A DNA stretch of 64,000 nucleotides, from NCBI GenBank assembly GCA_030829985.1, contig JAURNW010000029.1:1-64000 (forward strand), in the 5' to 3' direction. The DNA comes from Gammaproteobacteria bacterium (GTDB lineage: Bacteria; Pseudomonadota; Gammaproteobacteria; Eutrophobiales; Eutrophobiaceae). Positions 37,235-46,559 of this stretch are shown here, in pieces (within the stretch, counting starts at the first letter, position 1; the number at the start of each line of letters is the position of its first letter). The notes below the pieces were generated by a model. It was not told the origin of the DNA. It saw only the letters and a list, made by a program, of their open reading frames with translations, and made no database searches. The position numbers and the translations under genes are program-made.

Positions 37235-38602
37235 TCAGGAATAATATTCAGCCGAATACCGCCAGGCATAATCAGGCGTTTCAGATGACTTAATACCGGC
37301 TTTTTTCTTTAATTCAGTTAAGAATTGTTCGGGTTGTTGTAGTGATTCCCATACCACCGGTAAAAACGTTGCACGTGCATTATTTTTCTCAATAATTAAA
37401 CCATCATTGCCGGGTCTTAGTTTACTAATCAAATCCTGTTCACCTTCAAATTTTAAAGGTGTGGGCGCTGTTAAAATAGACAAACTGATTTCGAGCTGTT
37501 TATATTCATTTGCAGATACTGCTTCAAAACGTGGGTCAGAGAAAGCCGCAGCATAAGCATATTTTGCAACTGCATTTATGAGCGGCAAATGTGTTTCAGT
37601 TGTACCAATACAGCCTCTTAACTTCCCATCAAGTTTTAATGTAATAAATATCGCATATTCTTTTTGCAGCACGGCATTATATTGTTTCGTCACAGGTTCA
37701 TAGGGAACACCTTGTTCGAGACCTTGTTCTATACTTTTTCCGATGACATCGAAAACAGTTTTTTTATTTTCTTCATTGAGTATGGTATTCGCAAAAAGCG
37801 CATATGCGCCATATCCAACAACACGATCTTTTGTTCCAGCAGTATCACCTGAATTTCTCAGGTCAAGTGTCTCAATGGACATATTTTTTTGCTGTGCGAG
37901 CTTTAATAATCCGCGTATTGGCATACACCCACAAGCCTCATGCGGGCCAATTTTTTCATAATCAAAATTTTTAATTAGATGAGTTGTGTTGCTATCTTTT
38001 TTTAGTGCTGTTGCATAATCAAGAAAGTGACTCAGATCGGAACTTACCACGATCAAGGTTTCATCATCACCCCATAACGCTTCCAGAATAGTTGCAACCT
38101 GTTCTGGCTTAGTATCACCGACAAGTAATGGAATCAGTTTGAAATTGTTTAATATTTTTTGTAGAAAAGGGATGTGTACTTCAAGGCTATGTTCCTGTTC
38201 GTGTGCCGCATCGATATATTTTACAAAAGGATATTTTTTCAGCAGCAGCATTGCTTGCGTATCAATCTCAACATTTCCAAGTGGTGTAGCAAAATGCGTG
38301 CTTGATGCAAGCGCAATACCTTCCACATACATTCGATGCGCTGGTCCCAGTAAAATGACACGGGAAATCTGATCCCTTAACTCCGCGAGTGTTGAATAAA
38401 CACTGCCGGCAATTTCACCTGAGTAAATATAACCTGCGTGTGGTGCGATGATTGCTTTGGGTGCTGTGATATTGGTGTTCTTTTTACCGAGAAATTCATC
38501 AAGCATATTGCTCAACTGATTAACATCACGAGGATAAAAACTTCCCGCGACTGCCGGAGGTCTAATCGATATGCGATGTTGTGGTATTGTTTTTTCAGTC
38601 AT
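37235..38602 (-). CDS. amrB: AmmeMemoRadiSam proteins B and A fused (Memo-AMMECR1)
   Basis: A 455-residue fusion. The N-terminal two thirds (about 20-275) is the Memo-like domain, with PPAVAGSFYP, APHAGYIYSG, GPAHRMYVEG, HEQEHSLEVHIPFLQ, SSDLSHF and ACGCMPI, the family's conserved His/Cys pocket. The C-terminal third (about 290-450) is AMMECR1, recognised by LRGCIGTTETHLPL. The two families normally are separate genes, or fused as here, next to a radical SAM enzyme, giving the AmmeMemoRadiSam set. The start at 38602 is preferred to 38695, which would overlap the divergent radical SAM gene. Biochemical role is unknown. Confidence 0.9.
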   Translation of the reverse strand: MTEKTIPQHRISIRPPAVAGSFYPRDVNQLSNMLDEFLGKKNTNITAPKAIIAPHAGYIYSGEIAGSVYSTLAELRDQISRVILLGPAHRMYVEGIALASSTHFATPLGNVEIDTQAMLLLKKYPFVKYIDAAHEQEHSLEVHIPFLQKILNNFKLIPLLVGDTKPEQVATILEALWGDDETLIVVSSDLSHFLDYATALKKDSNTTHLIKNFDYEKIGPHEACGCMPIRGLLKLAQQKNMSIETLDLRNSGDTAGTKDRVVGYGAYALFANTILNEENKKTVFDVIGKSIEQGLEQGVPYEPVTKQYNAVLQKEYAIFITLKLDGKLRGCIGTTETHLPLINAVAKYAYAAAFSDPRFEAVSANEYKQLEISLSILTAPTPLKFEGEQDLISKLRPGNDGLIIEKNNARATFLPVVWESLQQPEQFLTELKKKAGIKSSETPDYAWRYSAEYYS

Positions 38603-38685
38603 GTTGCTCAATAGACGTTTCGTTGTATAAATTATAGGACTAATATTATTAGAACGTGATTTAAATAAACAATTTATGACGATAT

Positions 38686-39768
38686 ATGGAAACAACCGTT
38701 AAGACAAAATACTGGCATACACTAGCTGATGGTCGAGTGCAGTGTGATGTTTGTCCGCGAGAATGCAAGTTAAAGAATGGGCAACGTGGGCTTTGTTTTG
38801 TCCGTGCCTGTGAAAGCGAACAAATTGTATTGACGACTTATGGGCGATCCAGTGGTTTTTGTATTGACCCGATAGAGAAAAAGCCACTAAATCATTTTTA
38901 TCCTGGAACATCAGTCCTTTCTTTTGGTACGGCGGGATGCAACTTAGCCTGTAAATTCTGCCAGAATTGGGATATCAGTAAATCACGTGAAATGGATACC
39001 TTAGCGGATTTAGCCAGTCCGGAGACTATTGCATTATCGGCAAAGAATGCGAATTGTCGCAGTATTGCCTTCACTTATAATGACCCGGTTATATTTCACG
39101 AATATGCCATTGATGTTGCCGCTGCTTGCCATGAGTACGATATAAAAACAGTAGCTGTATCAGCTGGTTATGTTTGTGCAGAACCAAGAGCAGAATTTTA
39201 CAAATATATCGATGCGGCGAATATTGATCTAAAGGCATTCACCGAGAACTTTTATCGTCGTATTACCGGGAGTCAATTATCAGCAGTCCTGGAAACGCTT
39301 TCATACCTTAAGCATGAGACCGATGTCTGGTTTGAAATAACAAACCTGATTATCCCGGGCGAAAATGATTCTGAAAAAGAAATTAATCAAATGACAGAAT
39401 GGATTGCGACTGAATTAGGTGCGGATGTCCCGTTACATTTTTCTGCATTTCACCCGGATTGGAAAATGCGAAATATAGCCCGAACACCTTTATCGACCCT
39501 AAAAAGAGCCAGATCAATTGCCATTATGAATGGATTAAAATACGTCTACACGGGTAACGTCCATGATAAGGAAGGTGACACTACCTATTGTTATGAATGT
39601 GGAGAAGAGTTGATTGTTCGCGACTGGTATGAAATCAAGAGTTGCATAATTGAAGATTCAGGTAAGTGTCCAAATTGTAATTCTATTTGTGCTGGTATTT
39701 TTGATTCAAGCCCCGGAAACTGGGGTTCCAGACGTGTTCCTCTCACATTAAACCATTCCGGCTTATAG
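38686..39768 (+). CDS. amrS: AmmeMemoRadiSam radical SAM enzyme
   Basis: A 360-residue radical SAM protein of the AmrS type (related to pyruvate formate-lyase activating enzymes). The cluster motif is CX3CX2C at C85, C89 and C92 (GTAGCNLACKFCQNW). An N-terminal cysteine set (C20, C23, C27, C37) and a C-terminal CYECGEE and CPNCNS pair may bind zinc or a second cluster. It is divergent from the fused Memo-AMMECR1 gene with 83 bases between the start codons. No glycyl radical enzyme is encoded in the window. The substrate is unknown. Confidence 0.92.
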   Translation: METTVKTKYWHTLADGRVQCDVCPRECKLKNGQRGLCFVRACESEQIVLTTYGRSSGFCIDPIEKKPLNHFYPGTSVLSFGTAGCNLACKFCQNWDISKSREMDTLADLASPETIALSAKNANCRSIAFTYNDPVIFHEYAIDVAAACHEYDIKTVAVSAGYVCAEPRAEFYKYIDAANIDLKAFTENFYRRITGSQLSAVLETLSYLKHETDVWFEITNLIIPGENDSEKEINQMTEWIATELGADVPLHFSAFHPDWKMRNIARTPLSTLKRARSIAIMNGLKYVYTGNVHDKEGDTTYCYECGEELIVRDWYEIKSCIIEDSGKCPNCNSICAGIFDSSPGNWGSRRVPLTLNHSGL

Positions 39769-39794
39769 TAATTAAATCAATTGCATAAAGTGCC

Positions 39795-39823
39795 TTGAAA
39801 ATGATCATCTAGACCTGTACTAT
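39795..39823 (+). promoter_or_regulatory. Sigma-70 promoter of the initiator tRNA / rimP operon
   Basis: TTGAAA at 39795-39800 and TACTAT at 39818-39823 with an ideal 17-base spacer. The expected start near 39830 lies 7 bases before the tRNA 5' end. Confidence 0.75.
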
Positions 39824-39836
39824 TCGCCACCTCTGA

Positions 39837-39913
39837 TGCGGGGTGGAGCAGTCTGGCAGCTCGTCGGGCTCATAACCCGAAGGTCGCAGGTTCAAATCCT
39901 GCCCCCGCTACCA
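39837..39913 (+). tRNA. metY: Initiator tRNA-fMet (CAT)
   Basis: A 77-base tRNA with encoded CCA (39911-39913). The acceptor stem pairs six bases (2-71 to 7-66), the anticodon loop CTCATAA is flanked by three G-C pairs (GGG/CCC), an initiator hallmark, and the D-stem has the A11-U24 pair. Position 1 is T and 72 is T, so the 1-72 pair is mismatched, as initiation requires, but not the usual C-A. Lies upstream of rimP-nusA as metY does in E. coli. Confidence 0.97.
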
Positions 39914-39974
39914 AGTTTAAATTATTATGTGAGCAATGATATGAGATTTGTTGACACATAAATAAATAACATTG

Positions 39975-39995
39975 GCCCCTGATCAGGGGCTTTTT
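39975..39995 (+). terminator. Rho-independent terminator after the tRNA
   Basis: GCCCCT-GATC-AGGGGC followed by TTTTT, about 60 bases after the tRNA 3' end. Some transcripts must read through, or rimP has its own promoter. Confidence 0.85.
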
Positions 39996-40139
39996 GTTAT
40001 GCGCGGTAAGATTATGCTAGTAATCGTCCAGAATGGTTCTTTATTCGGCGATGTACAGGTTTACTTATATATAGTCCGCATATGGCAGACCGAATATAAA
40101 CTGGCTATAATTGATACACGAATTTTATAGTTTTTAATA

Positions 40140-40162
40140 AGTGGGCCTTGAGCCCACTTTTT
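40140..40162 (+). terminator. Attenuator-like terminator in the rimP leader
   Basis: Stem AGTGGGC / GCCCACT with loop CTTGA and a five-T run, ending 19 bases before the rimP ATG at 40182. A second terminator this close to the start codon looks like an attenuator of the nusA operon, which is known to be under NusA feedback in E. coli. It would need readthrough or antitermination for rimP expression. Confidence 0.75.
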
Positions 40163-40181
40163 GTTTGCGGCTCAAGTGCTT

Positions 40182-40637
40182 ATGTATAGACAAAATCAGG
40201 TTTTACTCGATTTGCTCGAACCAGAAGTGGTTGCCTTAGGCTATGAATTATTAGGTATTGAACTTAATCAAAATGGCAATGGTTCTATTCTGCGAGTTTA
40301 TATCGATAAATCAGATGGAGTGGTGATTGAAGATTGTGTTCGAGTCAGTCATCAAATTGCCGGGTTGCTTGATGTCGAAGACCCTGTGAAAGGCAATTAT
40401 GAATTGGAAGTGTCATCACCGGGTCTGGATAGACCGTTGTTTACTATAGAGCAGATTAAAAACGTTATTGGTGAACAGGTGAAGATAAAGTTATATGAAA
40501 AACATAACGGTAGAAAACGTTTTGTTGGTGTTTTAAGTTCAGTTGATGACGATGAAATTGTGATTAACTGTGAAGATGAGGAATATAACGTGCCTTTCAG
40601 ATTAATAGAACGCGCTCGTTTGGTTCCACAGTTTTGA
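40182..40637 (+). CDS. rimP: Ribosome maturation factor RimP
   Basis: A 151-residue protein needed for 30S subunit assembly. The N-terminal domain has LEPEVVALGYELLGIEL and ILRVYIDKSDGVVIEDC; the middle block is YELEVSSPGLDRPLF, both typical. The ATG at 40182 is chosen because it lies downstream of the leader hairpin; a start at 40161 would fall inside it. It is the first protein gene of the nusA-infB operon. Confidence 0.95.
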   Translation: MYRQNQVLLDLLEPEVVALGYELLGIELNQNGNGSILRVYIDKSDGVVIEDCVRVSHQIAGLLDVEDPVKGNYELEVSSPGLDRPLFTIEQIKNVIGEQVKIKLYEKHNGRKRFVGVLSSVDDDEIVINCEDEEYNVPFRLIERARLVPQF

Positions 40638-40656
40638 TTTTTAAACGGTAGGTTAA

Positions 40657-42177
40657 ATGAATAAAGAAATATTAATGGTTGTTGACGTTGTCAGTAACGA
40701 AAAAGGTGTTGCTAAAAGCATTATCTTTGAAGCAATTGAAGCGGCGTTAGCAAGCGCAACCAAAAAACGTAATCGTGAAGATATAGAGTCTCGAGTAAGC
40801 ATCGATCGAGAAACTGGCGATTATAATACTTTTCGTTGTTGGGAAGTGGTGGATGATGATCCTGAATCGCTTGAAGCGCCAACCAGACAAATTCGATTAA
40901 GTGATGCAAAGGAAAACAATCCGGATATCGAGGTTGGGGCATTCATTGAAGAACCAATGTCATCTGTCGAATTTGGTCGAATAGCTGCCCAGGCTGCCAA
41001 GCAGGTTATTGTACAGAAGGTTCGAGAAGCTGAACGTGCTCAGGTAATTGATGCATATCAGGATCGTGTTGGTGAAATGGTCAGTGGTGTTGTAAAACGT
41101 TCTGAACGTAGCGGCATTATAATGGATCTGGGTAATAACGCTGAAGCATCTATTCCACGAGAAGACTTGATCCCACGTGAAGCAGTTCGTCCTGGTGATC
41201 GTATTCGTGCTTACCTTAAAGAAGTAAAGCCAGAAGTTACTCGTGGTCCGCAATTGTTCCTGAGTCGTACGGCACCTGAACTTCTGATCGAATTATTCAA
41301 GATTGAAGTGCCGGAAATCAATGAAGGCATGATTGATATTATTAATGGAGCCAGAGACCCAGGTGCTCGAGCAAAGATCGCTGTTAAGGCAAATGACCCA
41401 AGAATAGACCCTATTGGAGCATGTGTAGGTATGCGTGGTTCCAGAGTTCAAGCTGTTTCAAATGAATTGGGTGGAGAACGTGTAGATATTATTCTTTGGG
41501 ATGAGAATCCAGCGCAATTTGTTATTAACGCCATGGCACCAGCAGAAGTAGCATCAATCATGGTTGATGAAGATGCGCATACAATGGATGTTGCTGTTGC
41601 TGAAGAAAATTTATCTCAGGCGATTGGTCGCGGTGGACAAAATGTCAAACTTGCCAGCGAATTGACAGGTTGGGAGTTGAATGTAATGTCGGTTGAACAA
41701 GCCGATGAAAAAAGTGAGGCTGAAGCCGAGACATTACAAGCGATGTTTATGGAACACTTGGGTGTTGATGAAGAAGTTGCCATCATTCTGGTACAAGAAG
41801 GATTCTCAAGTCTTGAGGAAGTCGCCTATGTTCCTGAAAAGGAAATGTTGGCCATTGAAGAATTTGATGACGACTTGGTGAATGAATTACGTGAACGCGC
41901 TAAAGATATTATGTTGACGCGTGCTATTGCCAATGAAGAAAAGTTGGGTGATGAAAAGCCAGCAGACGATTTATTGGCTATGGACGGTATGGATAAAGCA
42001 CTGGCCTATGAATTGGCTAGTAAAGGTGTGATTTGCATGGAAGATTTGGCAGAACAATCTGTGGATGAATTAATGGATATAACCGGCATTGATAAAGATC
42101 GTGCGGGAGAATTAATCATGACCGCACGAATACCCTGGTTTGAATCAGAAGAATCTAATAGTGAGAGTGCTAATTAA
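40657..42177 (+). CDS. nusA: Transcription termination/antitermination factor NusA
   Basis: A 506-residue NusA. Domains in order: N-terminal polymerase-binding domain (1-130), S1 domain (about 135-200, [19 protein letters not shown]), KH1 and KH2 (about 230-345, with [18 protein letters not shown] and [12 protein letters not shown]), then two C-terminal acidic repeats (about 365-490). The acidic repeats are a gammaproteobacterial feature. Its stop overlaps the infB start by one base (TAATG). Confidence 0.97.
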   Translation: MNKEILMVVDVVSNEKGVAKSIIFEAIEAALASATKKRNREDIESRVSIDRETGDYNTFRCWEVVDDDPESLEAPTRQIRLSDAKENNPDIEVGAFIEEPMSSVEFGRIAAQAAKQVIVQKVREAERAQVIDAYQDRVGEMVSGVVKRSERSGIIMDLGNNAEASIPREDLIPREAVRPGDRIRAYLKEVKPEVTRGPQLFLSRTAPELLIELFKIEVPEINEGMIDIINGARDPGARAKIAVKANDPRIDPIGACVGMRGSRVQAVSNELGGERVDIILWDENPAQFVINAMAPAEVASIMVDEDAHTMDVAVAEENLSQAIGRGGQNVKLASELTGWELNVMSVEQADEKSEAEAETLQAMFMEHLGVDEEVAIILVQEGFSSLEEVAYVPEKEMLAIEEFDDDLVNELRERAKDIMLTRAIANEEKLGDEKPADDLLAMDGMDKALAYELASKGVICMEDLAEQSVDELMDITGIDKDRAGELIMTARIPWFESEESNSESAN

Positions 42178-44756
42178 TGCCGGAAGTTACTATCAGTGAG
42201 TTTGCAGCCGATGTAGGTGTCCCCGTTGAACGTATACAGGAGCAACTGCTTGAAGCAGGTCTTTCCGAAAAGAAAGCAGACGAGGTCATAACCGATTCTG
42301 AAAAGTCGGTGCTATTGGCTTTTTTAAGAAAAAAACACGGCAAGGATGAAAATTCCGAGCCCCGCAAAATCACTTTACGTCGTAAGACCGTTAGTGAGCT
42401 CAAAGTGCCAGTTGCTACTCAGGGCAGGGCAAAACCACGATCTAAAACAGTAAATATTGAATTTCGTAAGCGCCGTACCTACGCAAAACGTGGCGATGTA
42501 GCTGAATCCCTGAAACAGGAAGAAGAAGCCACAAAGTTACGTGAAGAAGAAGCGGCAGCTGAATTGGAAAAACATCAAGCTGCGGTTGAAGCAGAAACTC
42601 AGGAAAAGATTAAATCTGAACAACAATCTATTGATATAAAAGAAGATATTCCTGTTGTCGAGGAAACAGTTGAACCGGTTGCAGAGTTAGATAAATCCTC
42701 GGAAGAAGCACCGCTTGAAGTTGAAATATCAGCGCCTGTTGATGACGTTAAATCACACGCAGATATAGAAAATATTAAAGAAGCAGAGGCAGTTGTTGTT
42801 CCGCCTGTTGCCCCGGCTGTTAAAGAAGTCACCAAAACTCCAGGCAAAGATAAATCTCGTAAAGAACAAGCCCGTCATGGTCGACAAGAATTACACGTTG
42901 CCACTAAAGGTTCGGGCCGTCGCCGCAAAAAATCACGAGCAGCACCGGTAATACAGCAGTCCGGTAACAATCAACATGGATTCGAAAAGCCAACAGCACC
43001 CGTTATCAAAGAGATTGCAATTCCAGAGAGTATTACCGTTGCAGAGTTGGCTCAGCGCATGTCAGTTAAAGGTTCTGAAGTAGTCAAGGTGATGATGGGC
43101 CTGGGCACTATGGCAACGATCAATCAGACTATTGATCAGGATACTGCGGGTATCGTTGTTGAAGAGATGGGGCATACCCCAAAGTTTCAAAAGGACAATG
43201 CGCTTGAAGAAGAAATGATCCAGGCAGCCCAGCAGGGCGGTGATCAGGTTACTCGTGCACCTGTGGTTACTATTATGGGTCATGTTGACCACGGTAAAAC
43301 ATCACTGCTTGATTATATTCGTCGTACTAAAGTTGCCGCTGGTGAAGCAGGTGGTATTACTCAGCATATAGGTGCCTACCGGGTTCACACTGATAACGGC
43401 GATATTACTTTTCTTGATACACCCGGACATGAGGCATTTACTGCCATGCGTGCCCGAGGCGCGAAGGTGACGGATCTGGTTATTATTGTTGTTGCCGCTG
43501 ATGACGGTGTCATGCCGCAGACTGAAGAAGCAGTAAAACATGCCAAAGCAGGTAATGTGCCTATAATCATTGCTGTTAACAAAATAGATAAAGAGAATGC
43601 TGATCCTGAACGAGTTAAACAGGAATTATCCAAATATGAAGTTATTCCTGAAAGTTGGGGTGGCGATACTATCTTCATAAATGTATCTGCACTAACCGGT
43701 GAAGGCGTCGATGATTTACTGGAAAGTATTCTATTGCAAACTGAGATTCTTGAATTGAAAGCGATAGAGTCCGGACCTGCTTCGGGTGCAGTTATTGAAT
43801 CACGGCTTGATAAAGGACGTGGGCCGATTGCAAGTATCCTGGTTCAGAATGGTACATTAAAGGTAGGCGATGTGATTCTAAGTGGTCATGAATTTGGTCG
43901 TGTTAGAGCCATGGTCGATGATAATGGTAACGAAGTGTTATCTGCAGGTCCTTCAATGCCGGTAGAAGTACTAGGTTTGTCTGGTACACCTAATGCCGGA
44001 GATGAAATGCTTGTTGTACCCGATGAAAAGAAAGCCAGAGAAATTGCCTTATTCAGACAAGGTAAATATCGAGAAACGAAGATGGCTCAGCAACATGCCT
44101 CTAAACTCGAGAATGTAATGAATCAGATGCAAGAAGGTGAGACCGCTAGTCTAAACTTGTTGATCAAAGCTGATGTGCAAGGTTCATCTGAAGCATTGGT
44201 GGATGCGTTATCACGCCTGAGTAATGATGAAGTTAAAGTAAATATAATTAGTAATGGTGTCGGTGGTATTACCGAGTCTGATATTAACCTCGCTATGGCA
44301 TCAGGTGGGGTTGTCATTGGATTTAATGTACGGGCAGACGCAAGCGCACGTAAACTGGTAGATGCAGAAGGCATAGACTTACGTTATTACAGTATAATTT
44401 ATGATGTGATAGATGATGTTAAAGCGGCTCTTAGCGGTATGCTTTCACCAGAAATCAGAGAACAAATTACAGGTGTGGCTGAAGTTAGAGAAGTATTCAG
44501 ATCGCCGAAGTTTGGCGATATTGCCGGGTGTATGGTTACCACAGGCCGCATTAACAGGAACAATCCTATTCGCGTGTTACGTGATAACGTAGTCATTTAT
44601 GAAGGTGAACTTGAGTCACTGCGCCGGTTTAAAGATGATGTGAATGAAGTCAAATCAGGCACGGATTGTGGTATCGGTGTGAAGAATTATAATGACGTAC
44701 AGGCGGGCGACCAGATCGAAGTGTTCGAACGAGTTAGCGTTGAACGTAAGATCTGA
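42177..44756 (+). CDS. infB: Translation initiation factor IF-2
   Basis: An 859-residue GTPase. An IF2N domain opens the protein (1-50), followed by a long charged, low-complexity linker (about 95-270) and a second IF2N-like domain (about 285-335). The G domain has G1 [13 protein letters not shown]3 DTPGHEAF and G4 NKID. Domains II, III and IV complete it. It brings initiator tRNA to the 30S subunit. The start overlaps the nusA stop by one base. Confidence 0.97.
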   Translation: MPEVTISEFAADVGVPVERIQEQLLEAGLSEKKADEVITDSEKSVLLAFLRKKHGKDENSEPRKITLRRKTVSELKVPVATQGRAKPRSKTVNIEFRKRRTYAKRGDVAESLKQEEEATKLREEEAAAELEKHQAAVEAETQEKIKSEQQSIDIKEDIPVVEETVEPVAELDKSSEEAPLEVEISAPVDDVKSHADIENIKEAEAVVVPPVAPAVKEVTKTPGKDKSRKEQARHGRQELHVATKGSGRRRKKSRAAPVIQQSGNNQHGFEKPTAPVIKEIAIPESITVAELAQRMSVKGSEVVKVMMGLGTMATINQTIDQDTAGIVVEEMGHTPKFQKDNALEEEMIQAAQQGGDQVTRAPVVTIMGHVDHGKTSLLDYIRRTKVAAGEAGGITQHIGAYRVHTDNGDITFLDTPGHEAFTAMRARGAKVTDLVIIVVAADDGVMPQTEEAVKHAKAGNVPIIIAVNKIDKENADPERVKQELSKYEVIPESWGGDTIFINVSALTGEGVDDLLESILLQTEILELKAIESGPASGAVIESRLDKGRGPIASILVQNGTLKVGDVILSGHEFGRVRAMVDDNGNEVLSAGPSMPVEVLGLSGTPNAGDEMLVVPDEKKAREIALFRQGKYRETKMAQQHASKLENVMNQMQEGETASLNLLIKADVQGSSEALVDALSRLSNDEVKVNIISNGVGGITESDINLAMASGGVVIGFNVRADASARKLVDAEGIDLRYYSIIYDVIDDVKAALSGMLSPEIREQITGVAEVREVFRSPKFGDIAGCMVTTGRINRNNPIRVLRDNVVIYEGELESLRRFKDDVNEVKSGTDCGIGVKNYNDVQAGDQIEVFERVSVERKI

Positions 44757-44765
44757 TTTTTAATC

Positions 44766-45137
44766 ATGCCAAAGGAATTTGGGCGTAACCAACGCGTAGC
44801 CCAGTTTATTAAAGAAGAACTTTCTGTTCTCATTCAACGCGATTTTCCGTTAAATGTGCATGGCATGATCACGGTGGTTAAGGTTGATCTGAGTCCAGAT
44901 CTTAAAAATGCAACGATATACATCACGGCATTTAATCAGAATGTAACAACCGATGAACTGGTAGCGACCATGAATGATCAGGCAGGTCATTTCCGTCATG
45001 AACTATCACAAATGCTGACGACACGAGGTGTGCCTTCGATACGATTCAAATATGACGAATCAATCGAACGCGCGCAACGACTCACCGATATTATAAATTC
45101 TGTTAGTAAAACCACTTCTGAAGATCCTGATGAGTAG
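44766..45137 (+). CDS. rbfA: Ribosome-binding factor A
   Basis: A 123-residue KH-fold 30S assembly factor. The start RNQRVAQFIKEELSVLIQRD and the VTVVKVDLSPDLKNATIYI region are typical; the C-terminal SIRFKYDESIERAQRLTDI is the family ending. Follows infB by 9 bases and overlaps truB by 8. Confidence 0.95.
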   Translation: MPKEFGRNQRVAQFIKEELSVLIQRDFPLNVHGMITVVKVDLSPDLKNATIYITAFNQNVTTDELVATMNDQAGHFRHELSQMLTTRGVPSIRFKYDESIERAQRLTDIINSVSKTTSEDPDE

Positions 45138-46068
45138 ATCAAGAAAAAAACGAGGTAGAGATATCAACGGTATTCTGGTGTTAGATAAGCCTGCCGGCAT
45201 GAGCTCTAATGGAGCTTTGCAGCATGTAAAACGTATTTACAATGCAAATAAAGCAGGTCACACCGGCAATCTTGATGTTCCAGCGACAGGTTTATTACCT
45301 ATCTGCCTGGGTGAAGCAACTAAAGTGTCTGCGTATTTATTAGATTCCAGTAAAACTTATCGTGCACGCTGCAAATTAGGTATTACAACGACAACCGGAG
45401 ATGCTGAAGGTGAAATTCTTATTCAGAAACCTGTGCCTGAAGTCTCTGAATCTGAATTCAAGCAAGTGTTTACGCAGTTTCTCGGCGAAATAGAACAGGT
45501 TCCACCGATGTATTCGGCACTTAAACAAAATGGACAACGTTTATATGAACTGGCTTACAAAGGGATTGAAGTAGAGCGAAAACCGAGAAAAATCACGATA
45601 CATAAAATAGAACTACTTAATCTGGATAAAGACGAATTTGAGATAGAAGTATTCTGTACAAAGGGCACCTATATACGAACGCTGGCGGAAGATATCGGTA
45701 ACCAGCTATCTTGCGGGGCACATATTTTAAGCTTACGTCGACTTGGCGCGGGGCCTTTTAATGAATCGCAGATGGTAACACCCGCGCAGTTACAAGAACT
45801 TGCTGAAACAGGTATCGAAAAGTTGGATGACTTATTATTACCGATGGATATGGCCTTGTTAGATTTTCCGGAAATACATCTTGCTGATGATGCTGCCTAT
45901 TATCTTTGTCAGGGACAAACAGTCATGGTTCCGGGGTTGCCTGAATCAGGCAGATTAAGAATTTATAATCATTCAGCACAATTTCTTGGTTTGGGTGAGG
46001 TTACAGAGGATGGTCGTGTCGCTCCTAAGCGATTGATTAATAATGTAGAAACAAGAATTAACGGATAA
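45130..46068 (+). CDS. truB: tRNA pseudouridine-55 synthase TruB
   Basis: A 312-residue pseudouridine synthase. The catalytic aspartate lies in HTGNLDVPATGLLPICLGEATK-type motif (here GNLDVPATG; most homologues read GALDPLATG). The KPAGMSSNGALQHVKR start and the C-terminal PUA-like domain (about 250-310) are present. It modifies U55 in the T-loop of tRNAs. The start ATGAGTAG overlaps the rbfA stop. Confidence 0.95.
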   Translation: MSRSRKKRGRDINGILVLDKPAGMSSNGALQHVKRIYNANKAGHTGNLDVPATGLLPICLGEATKVSAYLLDSSKTYRARCKLGITTTTGDAEGEILIQKPVPEVSESEFKQVFTQFLGEIEQVPPMYSALKQNGQRLYELAYKGIEVERKPRKITIHKIELLNLDKDEFEIEVFCTKGTYIRTLAEDIGNQLSCGAHILSLRRLGAGPFNESQMVTPAQLQELAETGIEKLDDLLLPMDMALLDFPEIHLADDAAYYLCQGQTVMVPGLPESGRLRIYNHSAQFLGLGEVTEDGRVAPKRLINNVETRING

Positions 46069-46091
46069 GGTGAAACAATTTGATGTTTCGC

Positions 46092-46120
46092 TTGTTACAC
46101 GGCATAGGCGCGGGTACAAT
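46092..46120 (+). promoter_or_regulatory. Sigma-70 promoter of rpsO
   Basis: TTGTTA at 46092-46097 and TACAAT at 46115-46120 with a 17-base spacer, 45 bases before the rpsO ATG. An rpsO-specific promoter after truB is also found in E. coli. Confidence 0.75.
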
Positions 46121-46164
46121 ACGCGCGAATTTTGATATCAGAAGGTTTGCGGGAGTATTTGAAT

Positions 46165-46434
46165 ATGGCAATAAGTTGTGAACAGAAAGCAGGAATAGTT
46201 AAAGATTATCAGCGTGATACCAAGGACACCGGATCTCCGGAAGTACAGGTTGCTTTGCTGACGTCTCGTATTACTGATCTGTCAGGACATTTTAAAGAAC
46301 ATAGTAAAGACCATCATTCAAGACAGGGTTTGTTGCGCATGATTAATCAGCGACGCAAATTGCTTGATTACCTAAAAGGTAAAGATTTGAATCGCTATCG
46401 CGATTTGATCAGTCGTCTTGGTCTACGTAAATAA
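46165..46434 (+). CDS. rpsO: 30S ribosomal protein S15
   Basis: An 89-residue S15 with the family block [16 protein letters not shown], then LTDLSGHF-like and the [17 protein letters not shown] region. The ATG at 46165 is supported by GGGAG at 46151-46155; an in-frame start at 46132 is foreign to the family. Binds 16S rRNA early in assembly and often represses its own translation. Confidence 0.97.
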   Translation: MAISCEQKAGIVKDYQRDTKDTGSPEVQVALLTSRITDLSGHFKEHSKDHHSRQGLLRMINQRRKLLDYLKGKDLNRYRDLISRLGLRK

Positions 46435-46474
46435 TATTCTTTCTGGCATTTGCCATTGAAGAAACGATATCAAT

Positions 46475-46495
46475 AAACCCGCTACTGCGGGTTTT
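46475..46495 (+). terminator. Terminator between rpsO and pnp
   Basis: AAACCCGC / GCGGGTTT stem, loop TACT, short T-run. 40 bases after the rpsO stop; pnp probably depends on readthrough or its own promoter. Confidence 0.8.
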
Positions 46496-46559
46496 AACGT
46501 TTTTATAATTTCAAAACTATCTTTAAATCAACATCAACATTTCGTGTTAGGGAAAATCC

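Noticed and set aside
37235-38602. Possible frameshift between the Memo and AMMECR1 domains
   Set aside because: The frame is continuous through the linker, and this fusion occurs in the family.
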